The notes under the pieces are model-generated. The model saw only the letters and a program-made list of their open reading frames with translations, was not told the DNA's origin and made no database searches. From JACZQZ01 sp046756945 (GTDB taxonomy: Bacteria > Pseudomonadota > Alphaproteobacteria > Rhodospirillales > 2-02-FULL-58-16), in the NCBI GenBank assembly GCA_046756945.1, contig JBHHXI010000154.1, forward strand, positions 1-6,603: a stretch of DNA of 6,603 nucleotides. The letters run 5' to 3'. The translations under genes were made by a program, and so were the position numbers. Below, in pieces: positions 1 through 6,518 of the stretch; within the stretch, counting starts at the first letter, position 1, and every line of letters starts with the position of its first letter.

Positions 1-1191
<1,191 letters not shown>

Positions 1192-1200
<9 letters not shown>

Positions 1201-1219
1201 CGGCGCCGGGCCTCAGGGC
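1192..1219. terminator. Inverted repeat between convergent stops, possible bidirectional terminator
   Basis: GCCCTG (1192-1197) and CAGGGC (1214-1219) form a perfect 6-bp stem that encloses the synthase stop (TAG 1198-1200) and abuts the protease stop (TGA on the minus strand, 1213-1215). The loop contains a further GGCGCC palindrome. There is no T-tract on either side, so this is not a classical intrinsic terminator. Its position between two converging genes is the main argument. Confidence 0.3.
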
Positions 1220-2178
1220 TTGAGGACCAGCGTCGCCTTTCGCGCCCCGCCGGCGCGCACGTACCCGACGGCGAAGGACTCGCCGATGCGGTGCATGTAG
1301 ACGGTGGCGGAGACGTCGGCGCCCTTGGTGATCCGGCGCCCCCCCATCGCCGTGATGATGTCGCCCACGGCAAGCCCGGCCGCCGCCGCGGCGCTCCCCG
1401 GGGCGATGCGGGTTATGCGCGCGCCGGCCGTGGTGGCGCGCTCTTTTTCCGTGAGGTCCTCGACCCGCAGGCCCGACTTGCCGCGCCTGACCCGGCCATG
1501 GTCCCTGAGGTCCTCGGCGACCCGCAGGACAAGGCGCATGGAGGCGGCGAAGTTGACGCCGATATTGGCATCCGATTTCTTGGTGAAGATCGCCGAGACC
1601 AGCCCCACCAGGCGGCCGTCGGCGTCGATCAGCGCGCCGCCCGAGCCGCCCGGATTGACGGTCGCGTCGGTCTGGATGAAATCCTCGATGGGGTTGAATC
1701 CGGTGCCGCTGCGGTGGACGGCGGAGACCACGCCGCAGGTGACCGAGAGGCCGAGGCCGAACTGGTTGCCGATGGCGCAGACGGGCGCCGCCAACGGCGG
1801 TTCGGGGCCGATGGCCGGCACCGGCAGGTCCACCGCCACCTTGATCAGCGCGATGTCGGTGAGGGGGTCGCGGCCGACGATCTGGCTGCCGATGATGCGG
1901 CCGTCGGCGAGGCGCACCGTGACCCGCGTGGCGCGGCCGAGCACGTGGACGTTGGTGGCCAGGTATCCGCCCGCCAGCACGGCGACGGCGGTGCCCTCCG
2001 GTTCCTCGGGGCGGCCGTCGGCCGGCGCCGGTGGGGGCCGGTCCGGCCACTCGGGCAGGACGCTGACCACCGATCGCAGCACGTCCGGGGAAAAGGCGTG
2101 CGCCGGCGCCGCCCACGCACACATGAGGGCGAGGGCGGCGATCGCGCGCCGCCGGCCGATCCTGGCGGTCCAGTCCAT
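1213..2178 (-). CDS. Secreted HtrA/DegP-like S1C serine protease with one PDZ domain
   Basis: Trypsin-fold serine endopeptidase (321 residues), probably periplasmic and acting in envelope protein quality control or regulated proteolysis. The chosen ATG at 2176-2178 gives an arginine-rich n-region (RIGRRR), a hydrophobic stretch and an Ala-x-Ala cleavage site (AHA|FS, after residue 28). Any upstream start would run into the divergent gene. The catalytic triad is complete: His78 in TNVHV, Asp108 in PLTDIAL and Ser179 in NPGGSGGAL. Residues 240-318 form a PDZ domain (ITRIAPGSAAAAAGLAVGDII). Cys134 and Cys148 could pair in the periplasm. Family members often have two PDZ domains or a membrane anchor; this one has a single PDZ and a cleavable signal. 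The double arginines hint weakly at Tat export, but Sec is as likely. The ribosome binding site is weak (GGAAG, close to the ATG). The cellular substrate is unknown. Confidence 0.93.
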   Translation of the reverse strand: MDWTARIGRRRAIAALALMCAWAAPAHAFSPDVLRSVVSVLPEWPDRPPPAPADGRPEEPEGTAVAVLAGGYLATNVHVLGRATRVTVRLADGRIIGSQIVGRDPLTDIALIKVAVDLPVPAIGPEPPLAAPVCAIGNQFGLGLSVTCGVVSAVHRSGTGFNPIEDFIQTDATVNPGGSGGALIDADGRLVGLVSAIFTKKSDANIGVNFAASMRLVLRVAEDLRDHGRVRRGKSGLRVEDLTEKERATTAGARITRIAPGSAAAAAGLAVGDIITAMGGRRITKGADVSATVYMHRIGESFAVGYVRAGGARKATLVLKP

Positions 2179-2211
2179 GTCTTCCGCTACGCCTGTGGTC
2201 CGAGGGGTCAG

Positions 2212-2240
2212 ATCATGACGAAGGCGGGGGCCTGGGTCAA
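2212..2240 (-). promoter_or_regulatory. Candidate sigma-70 promoter for the protease gene
   Basis: On the minus strand, TTGACC (2235-2240) and CATGAT (2212-2217) are separated by exactly 17 bases. Transcription would start near 2205 and leave a leader of about 27 nt before the protease ATG. The -35 box matches 5 of 6 and the -10 box 4 of 6. This is read by eye and has not been scored against background. Confidence 0.4.
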
Positions 2241-2241
2241 A

Positions 2242-2257
2242 GGCGCCTCGCGGCGCC
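2242..2257. repeat. Two GGCGCC palindromes between divergent promoters
   Basis: GGCGCC occurs at 2242-2247 and 2252-2257 with a 4-base spacer, so the pair is both a direct and an inverted repeat. It lies between the -35 boxes of the two divergent candidate promoters, where an operator for both genes could sit. In DNA this rich in G and C such a pair can arise by chance, so a binding role is only a suggestion. Confidence 0.2.
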
Positions 2258-2261
2258 GGTA

Positions 2262-2291
2262 TTGGCCACTCCGCCTCGCAAGGCGTATAAC
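2262..2291 (+). promoter_or_regulatory. Candidate promoter for the DUF6505-like gene, possibly leaderless
   Basis: TTGGCC (2262-2267) and TATAAC (2286-2291) are 18 bases apart. TATAAC is one of the few A/T-rich hexamers in this region. Transcription would begin at about 2298-2300, essentially at the ATG at 2300, which also lacks a Shine-Dalgarno sequence. The message may therefore be leaderless. Confidence 0.4.
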
Positions 2292-2299
2292 CCCCGATC

Positions 2300-2821
2300 A
2301 TGAAATTTCCCCGCACCATCCGCCTCGATCCCTCCGACGTCAACGTGTTCCCCCTTGCCGCCGAGCCGGGGGAATGGGCCGTGCCCGGCACCTTCGCCTT
2401 CGCCGACCTGCCTTCGCCGAAGCGAAGCCCCGGCTTCGCGCAGGCAGGCGCCGAGCCCGCGGCCCTGTCCCGGAAGGAACAGCTCGCCTTCAAGAGCGGC
2501 TGGCTGGGCACCGCCACCTTCGGCCGCTCGACCATGGTGCAGGTTGTGGACATCACCGCCGGGCAGTACGACGAAGTGGTGCGCGCGATCGCCGACCATC
2601 TGGTCAGCGCGTACGGCGCCCCGGACAGAGACGCGGCGCTTGCCGCGGCGCGCGACGAGGCGGCCTACGCGGCGGGGCTGTGTGACCACCCGGTCAACAC
2701 CCTGCTCGCCATCGAGCGCGCGTTCACCGACGACGGCATATCCGAGCGGGTGCGCGCAATCACCCCCGAGCCCGCCGGCGCCCACACCCGGGTGTGGGAG
2801 ATCGTCGAGGACGAGGACTGA
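2300..2821 (+). CDS. DUF6505-like protein of unknown function
   Basis: A 173-residue soluble protein with no signal peptide or membrane segment. It opens with KFPRTIRLDPSD and continues with AEPGEWAVPGTFAFAD, then FKSGWLGTATFGRSTMVQVV and CDHPVNTLLAIERAF. From memory this pattern matches the DUF6505 family found in Rhodospirillales-type alphaproteobacteria; no function is known to me and I could not check the match. The ATG at 2300 has no Shine-Dalgarno sequence but fits the conserved N-terminus. Residues about 37-52 (2408-2455, LPSPKRSPGFAQAGAE) look like an insertion: they are Pro/Ser/Lys-rich, interrupt an otherwise smooth FAD...PAAL segment, and are encoded by a strong palindrome. The C-terminus is acidic (EDED). 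It converges on the ATP-grasp gene with a 20-base gap and does not appear to be part of that operon. Confidence 0.8.
   Translation: MKFPRTIRLDPSDVNVFPLAAEPGEWAVPGTFAFADLPSPKRSPGFAQAGAEPAALSRKEQLAFKSGWLGTATFGRSTMVQVVDITAGQYDEVVRAIADHLVSAYGAPDRDAALAAARDEAAYAAGLCDHPVNTLLAIERAFTDDGISERVRAITPEPAGAHTRVWEIVEDED
2408..2455 (+). repeat. Palindromic element inserted in frame in the DUF6505-like gene
   Basis: GCGAAGCC (2422-2429) and GGCTTCGC (2432-2439) form a perfect 8-bp inverted repeat with a 2-base centre. CTTCGC (2412-2417) can also pair with GCGAAG (2422-2427), giving alternative hairpins. The 10-mer CCTTCGCCGA occurs directly repeated at 2397-2406 and 2411-2420, at the left edge. The 48-base segment adds 16 residues without breaking the frame. 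Short palindromic elements that insert into genes and are translated are known in alphaproteobacteria (Rickettsia palindromic elements are the best-known case). Whether this belongs to a multicopy family needs the genome. Confidence 0.45.
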
Positions 2822-2841
2822 GCCGCCGCGCCGGCCCACCG

Positions 2842-4086
2842 TCAGCCCCCCGCCGCGCCGGTCGCCTCGATGTCGAAACGGAGCCGGCGGTGGGCCTCGC
2901 GCAGGGCCGCCTCGGCGGCGGCCGCGTCGTCGGCGTGGGCGAAGATGAAGCCCAAATACCGGTATCCCTCGGGCGGCGGAACGACCGGATGGCCGGCGGG
3001 GATGGTGATGGTCACGTCGTCGATGCCGGGAACCGCGCGGGCGTCGGCGAGGCCCTGCACCTGGCGCAGGATGCCGGCCTCAGGCGTGGGGATCATCATG
3101 ACCCCGGCCGCGCGGTTCTCCCGTTCGACGGACTCGATCGGCAGGTCCAGCGCGTGCCGCAGGATAAGCTCCTCGAGGCGGACGCCGGCGCCGAACCTGA
3201 GGACGCGCGCGCACAGGCCGCCGATGGACCGCGCCGCCGCCTCCACCATCCAGTGGCCGCGGTCGTTGATGCGCAACTCCGCATGCACCGGCCCGTCCAG
3301 CAGTCCAAGGGCGGCCAGGGCCTTCGCCGTGGTGGCGACGATGCCCCGCTGTGCGTCGGCGGGCAGGCGCGACGGCGTGGTGTAGATGGTTTCCTCGAAG
3401 AACGGGCCCTCCAGCGGATCGGGCTTGTCGAACAGGGCGAGCACGGTCAGGCGGCCCGCCTGCAAAAGCCCCTCGACCGCCACCTCCGCGCCGGGGATGT
3501 ATTCCTCGACGAGGATGCGGTCGGTGCCATAGGTCCCGGCGTCGGGCTGCTTCAGAATATGGGCGATGCGGCGGAACGCCGCCCGGAAGGCCGCGGCATC
3601 GTCGGCGCGGATGACGCCGCGCCCGGCCGACAGGGCGAGCGGCTTGAGCACGCACGGATAGACCGCCGCCCCGGCGGCGGGCGCCGGATCGTCGTCGACG
3701 GAAACCACGGTGAACCAGGGCGAGGGCAGGCCGCTGTTGGCGAGGCGGGTCCTCAGGCGGTACTTGTCGCGCGTCGCCGCCACCGACTCCGGCGTGTTGT
3801 GGGGCAGGCCGAGGGCCCGGGACGCTTCGGCGGCCAGAAGGACAGGCTCGTCGTCCACCGGGACGATGGCGTGCAGGGGATACTCGCGCACGTAGGCGCG
3901 GATCTGCGCGACGCCCTTTTCAAGGTCGGTGAAATCGAGGGTAACCGTCTTGCCCCTGGCGTATTGTTCCAGGACCTGGCGTTGGTTCGAGCCGACGGCG
4001 ACGTCGACGCCGAGCCGGCGGGCGGCGTCGAGGAAATCGCCGACGCGATAGGACGTGGTGGGAACCAGTAACAGCAGCCGCCCCAT
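2842..4086 (-). CDS. ATP-grasp domain ligase, partner of the CCAEP radical SAM protein
   Basis: A 414-residue cytoplasmic ATP-grasp enzyme. The family activates a carboxylate as acyl-phosphate and joins it to an amine, thiol or similar nucleophile. An N-terminal Rossmann-like domain (MGRLLLLVPTTSYRVGDFL, then IVPVDDE) precedes the ATP-grasp fold. PCVLKPLALSAGRGV (144-158) carries nucleotide-binding Lys148, and EEYIPGAEVAVEG (194-206) is the adenine-side strand. Glu270 in HAELRI and Glu282 in VEAAARSIGG are the probable metal ligands. The Asn usual in the ExNxR signature is Ala284, a variant I believe occurs in carboxylate-amine ligase-like members. The C-terminal part (to 414) resembles the lid domain of biotin carboxylase-like ligases. 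The ATG at 4084-4086 is preferred over a TTG at 4120-4122 because it starts at the Rossmann strand; a GAGG lies close upstream. It is the third gene of the block, 57 bases after the radical SAM gene. The substrate is unknown. Confidence 0.9.
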   Translation of the reverse strand: MGRLLLLVPTTSYRVGDFLDAARRLGVDVAVGSNQRQVLEQYARGKTVTLDFTDLEKGVAQIRAYVREYPLHAIVPVDDEPVLLAAEASRALGLPHNTPESVAATRDKYRLRTRLANSGLPSPWFTVVSVDDDPAPAAGAAVYPCVLKPLALSAGRGVIRADDAAAFRAAFRRIAHILKQPDAGTYGTDRILVEEYIPGAEVAVEGLLQAGRLTVLALFDKPDPLEGPFFEETIYTTPSRLPADAQRGIVATTAKALAALGLLDGPVHAELRINDRGHWMVEAAARSIGGLCARVLRFGAGVRLEELILRHALDLPIESVERENRAAGVMMIPTPEAGILRQVQGLADARAVPGIDDVTITIPAGHPVVPPPEGYRYLGFIFAHADDAAAAEAALREAHRRLRFDIEATGAAGG

Positions 4087-4127
4087 GGCCTCAGTCCATG
4101 CCCCACGGCGGGTCGGGCGCAATCATC

Positions 4128-4143
4128 CCGGTGCCGCGACCGG
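4128..4143 (-). repeat. Small hairpin directly after the radical SAM stop codon
   Basis: CCGGT (4128-4132) and ACCGG (4139-4143) form a 5-bp stem with a 6-base loop, and begin at the base after the radical SAM stop (4144-4146). There is no T-tract, so it is unlikely to terminate transcription before the ATP-grasp gene. It could stabilise or partly attenuate the message, or be chance. Confidence 0.22.
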
Positions 4144-5559
4144 CTAAAGGCGCGCGAACTGACCGGACGTGGGCTCGGCGCAGCAATACCAGGGCTCGCT
4201 GAGATGGGGAGGGCAGGCCTCGGCGTGCCGGCCAACGGGCGCCGGCGCGGGCGGCAGGCCCAGGGCGTCGCGGCCGAGACGCCAGATCCCCTCGAAGACA
4301 TCGCGGCGGCCGGCGCCCTCGCCCTCTTCGACGACCCGCGCCACCTTTTCCCACAACCCATCGACCCTGGGATCGGGATTGGACCAGCGGTAACTCAAGG
4401 CGTCCGGGTCGAAGTCGCCGAGATGGGCCTCAAGTTCCGGCACCCTGAGAAGCCACGATCCCCTGGGCAGGAGCAGCCGGATACCAAGCTGAATCGGCGC
4501 CACGTGGGCGACCAGGTCGAGCTCGGCGACCACGGCGAGCAGATCCAGGTAGCCCTCCAGCGTCGTCCACGGCGTGAACGGGATGAAGGTCGGAGACAGG
4601 GTCAGGCCGGCGTCCCGGGCCAGCCCGACCGCCTCGACGAAATCGGCCCGCGTATGGCCCTTGTCCAACAGCCCGAGGACGCGGTCGTCCACGGATTCGA
4701 CCGCCGTGGTGACGAAAAGGCAGCCCGTCCGGGCGAGCGTTCCCAGATGGCGGGCCTGTTTGAGCAGGTGCTCGACCTTGATCGTGACGTCATAGGTGAG
4801 CCGGGGAAATTCCGCGTTCAACGCCCCGACCAGCCGCATGGCATGGCCGACGCCGTTGAAGAAGTCCGGATCGCCGAAGGTGATGTGACCGGCCCCCGCG
4901 GCAACCTGCCGGCGCACGTCCTCCATCACCGCGTCCAGCTGCACGATGCGGAACCGTCCGCCATAGACCGGAACCACCGGACAGTGCCGGCACACGTGCT
5001 TGCAGCCCCGGCTCGCCTCGGTGTACCCGGCCGTGCGGCGCCCGCCGTTCCCCGTCTCCAGATGGGCGTAGCGTTCGAGGGGCGGCAGGCCGGTGCGGTC
5101 GGGAACGCGGAACCGTTGCTTGGCAAGGGAGATCAGGGGCTCGCCCTGGGCCCGCCGGGACGGCCCTGGCTTCGCCGAGGCGAGCGCGCCGTTCGCCGAG
5201 AGCCGTTCATAGAGGCTCACCAGGCCGCTTTCGAACTCGCCGCCGAGGATGGTCCTGCCGCCGAGCCGGTGCAGGAAATCCTCGTTCAGCGGCGCGTACA
5301 GGCCGTAGAAGCACAGGTGCGCCGTCGGATTGAGGCGTTTAAGCCTGGGCGCGAGGGCGCCCGCCAGCCGGGTGGCGGTGTGCATGGGCAGGTAGACGGC
5401 GATCAGGCCGGCGTCCAGCACCGCCTGTTCGTCCAGGTCGTCGAGGGCCAGGTCGTTGCAGGTGACCGACGCCCCGGCCTCGCGCAGCCACGCCGCCGGC
5501 GACGCCAGCCCGAACGGCTGATGGCCAAGGTCATAGGTGGACAGAAGAACGACGTTCAT
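4144..5559 (-). CDS. CUAEP/CCAEP-tail radical SAM protein (Cys-Cys form)
   Basis: A 471-residue radical SAM enzyme that would use a [4Fe-4S] cluster to cleave S-adenosylmethionine and start radical chemistry on an unknown substrate. Residues 1-120 form a B12-binding-like Rossmann domain (NVVLLSTYDLGHQPFGLASPAAWL), but no DxHxxG cobalamin-ligand motif is visible. The cluster motif CKHVCRHC has Cys186, Cys190 and Cys193 (CxxxCxxC; codons within 4981-5004). It is followed by HITFGDPDFFNG and TTAVESVDDRVLGLLDKGHT, typical of the barrel. The C-terminus ends EPWYCCAEPTSGQFARL. Residues 459-463 are the CCAEP tail for which the family is named; other members have selenocysteine in second place (CUAEP). 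Here both codons are TGC. The ATG at 5557-5559 is preferred over a GTG two codons upstream because of the family N-terminus. Residues about 121-141 are a poorly conserved Ala/Pro/Arg-rich linker. It lies 63 bases after the NifU gene. Confidence 0.92.
   Translation of the reverse strand: MNVVLLSTYDLGHQPFGLASPAAWLREAGASVTCNDLALDDLDEQAVLDAGLIAVYLPMHTATRLAGALAPRLKRLNPTAHLCFYGLYAPLNEDFLHRLGGRTILGGEFESGLVSLYERLSANGALASAKPGPSRRAQGEPLISLAKQRFRVPDRTGLPPLERYAHLETGNGGRRTAGYTEASRGCKHVCRHCPVVPVYGGRFRIVQLDAVMEDVRRQVAAGAGHITFGDPDFFNGVGHAMRLVGALNAEFPRLTYDVTIKVEHLLKQARHLGTLARTGCLFVTTAVESVDDRVLGLLDKGHTRADFVEAVGLARDAGLTLSPTFIPFTPWTTLEGYLDLLAVVAELDLVAHVAPIQLGIRLLLPRGSWLLRVPELEAHLGDFDPDALSYRWSNPDPRVDGLWEKVARVVEEGEGAGRRDVFEGIWRLGRDALGLPPAPAPVGRHAEACPPHLSEPWYCCAEPTSGQFARL
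4171..4185 (-). other. CCAEP C-terminal motif codons (Cys in place of Sec)
   Basis: The codons for Cys459 and Cys460 (4183-4185 and 4180-4182) are both TGC, followed by Ala, Glu and Pro. In the selenoprotein form of this family the second position is an in-frame TGA read as selenocysteine. Here no recoding is needed, and I saw no in-frame TGA. The motif lies nine residues after CPPHLS and eight residues before the stop. Confidence 0.75.
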
Positions 5560-5622
5560 TGCCACTCGCCCCCGCCCGGTGGCGGCGCAGGCCGGAGTCG
5601 GAACAGGCTCACGGCCGGCCCG

Positions 5623-6474
5623 TTAAAACGGACTCATGGCGCCGCCCTTGCCCGGCTGGTAATAGGGGTTGGTCCCTCCGGCGTGGTCGGTCACGTCGAG
5701 CACGGCGGTGATATTCGGCACCGCCTGCTTGATCTCCGTCTCGATCCCCTGTTTGAGCGTGACGTCCGCCATGCCGCACCCCTGGCAACCGCCCTCGAGG
5801 CGGATGTAGACGGTGTCGTCCTGGACATCGACCAGGGAGATATGCCCGCCATGGGACGCCACGGCCGGGTTGACGCGCTCGTCCAGCAGGGCCTGGATCA
5901 GTTTGCCCTCGGGCGTTTCCAGGCCGGGCTTGGGCAGGGCGTCCCGGTAATCGCTGACCCCCGCGACCTCGGGAACGTAATGGCGCAGCATGTTCTCGAT
6001 CCCGCCCTTCAGGCCGTAGCCGGAGCCGATCATTTCCAGGAGGACGACGCCGTCCTTGAAACCGCGGTAGATGACGTCGCCGCCGTCCTGGGCCGCCGCC
6101 GGGCGGATGCGGGTGTCGATCAGTTCCTTGATCTTGGCCGCTGTCTCGCTGTCTTCGCCGGTATCGTCAATGTTTTCCGCCGCCTGTGCCTCGACAACGG
6201 CCGGTCCGCCGGCGGTGAAATGCTCCATGATGATGCCGAGGATGACCGGCTTCAGGGTCTTCCAGTCCGTGTCGTCCCGTTTGCTGACGGTGATGGACCG
6301 GGGGTCCAGGAACACGCTGGTGACGCCTTCGACCTCGAAGATGCGGTGCGCCAGGGGCGACCCCGCGGCCGACTCCGCGTTGGGAAAATTGGCCGTGCCC
6401 GACGGCAGGACGGCCTCGCCGGGCAGGAACCTCAGGGCATCCTGGTCGGCCAGGGCCTCGGTCTGGATGAACAT
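5623..6474 (-). CDS. NifU-family Fe-S carrier with tandem Nfu domains, first one degenerate
   Basis: A 283-residue Fe-S cluster carrier, cytoplasmic, expected to pass [4Fe-4S] clusters to client enzymes. Three parts are visible. Residues 1-87 are an Nfu N-terminal domain (MFIQTEALADQDALRFLPG; FPNAESAAGSPLAHRIFEVEGV). Residues about 111-172 resemble the usual C-terminal Nfu domain (RPAAAQDGGDVIYRGF; GIENMLRHYVPEV), but the CxxC loop is absent. Residues about 190-272 are a second Nfu domain closer to the C-terminal part of E. coli NfuA (VNPAVASHGGHISLVDV), with the cluster cysteines Cys230 and Cys233 in GGCQGCGMADVTL and a GTNPYYQ end. A dimer would hold one cluster between the two CxxC pairs. 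Ordinary Nfu proteins of this group are near 185 residues. The ATG at 6472-6474 has a strong ribosome binding site, so the TTG at 6490-6492 is rejected. It leads the three-gene block and could supply the radical SAM enzyme. Confidence 0.93.
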   Translation of the reverse strand: MFIQTEALADQDALRFLPGEAVLPSGTANFPNAESAAGSPLAHRIFEVEGVTSVFLDPRSITVSKRDDTDWKTLKPVILGIIMEHFTAGGPAVVEAQAAENIDDTGEDSETAAKIKELIDTRIRPAAAQDGGDVIYRGFKDGVVLLEMIGSGYGLKGGIENMLRHYVPEVAGVSDYRDALPKPGLETPEGKLIQALLDERVNPAVASHGGHISLVDVQDDTVYIRLEGGCQGCGMADVTLKQGIETEIKQAVPNITAVLDVTDHAGGTNPYYQPGKGGAMSPF

Positions 6475-6480
6475 GGTGGC

Positions 6481-6489
6481 ACCTCCTCC
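6481..6489 (-). promoter_or_regulatory. Strong ribosome binding site of the NifU-family gene
   Basis: On the minus strand GGAGGAGGT (6481-6489) sits 6 bases before the ATG at 6472-6474. It is the best Shine-Dalgarno sequence in the window and fixes this start over the in-frame TTG at 6490-6492, which lies upstream of it. Confidence 0.85.
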
Positions 6490-6497
6490 CAAACAGC

Positions 6498-6516
6498 TAT
6501 TGAGGCCCCCTCAATA
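6498..6516. promoter_or_regulatory. Perfect 8-bp dyad over the NifU gene promoter, candidate operator
   Basis: TATTGAGG (6498-6505) and CCTCAATA (6509-6516) are perfect inverted repeats with a CCC spacer. On the minus strand the -10-like TATATT (6513-6518) overlaps the outer arm, so a bound protein would block RNA polymerase. The start of transcription would be near 6506, inside the dyad, which favours a DNA operator over an RNA hairpin. The sequence does not match the IscR, Fur/Irr or RirA consensus sites as I remember them. Confidence 0.5.
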
Positions 6517-6518
6517 TA
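6513..6518 (-). promoter_or_regulatory. Candidate -10 box of the NifU/radical SAM/ATP-grasp block
   Basis: TATATT on the minus strand differs from TATAAT at one base and lies about 38 bases before the ATG. I find no good -35 box 16-18 bases upstream, so the promoter may depend on an activator. An A/T-rich patch (TTTAAATTTT, 6542-6551) lies further upstream and stands out in this GC-rich sequence. Confidence 0.4.

Noticed and set aside
2179..2556. N-terminal extension of the protease to an upstream start
   Set aside because: It would run across the divergent promoter region into the DUF6505-like gene and bury the signal peptide 126 residues inside the protein.
1291..2685. Long plus-strand open frame opposite the protease
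   Set aside because: It lies opposite an intact catalytic triad, signal peptide and PDZ domain, and the translation shows no domain pattern.
4091..4126. Eleven-codon leader-like frame (MIAPDPPWGMD) just before the ATP-grasp gene
   Set aside because: It has no ribosome binding site and is the tail of a longer shadow frame overlapping the radical SAM gene. Nothing suggests attenuation.
4144..4200. Selenocysteine recoding in the radical SAM tail
   Set aside because: The two positions are TGC codons and the only stop in frame is the terminal TAG, so no TGA recoding or SECIS element is needed.
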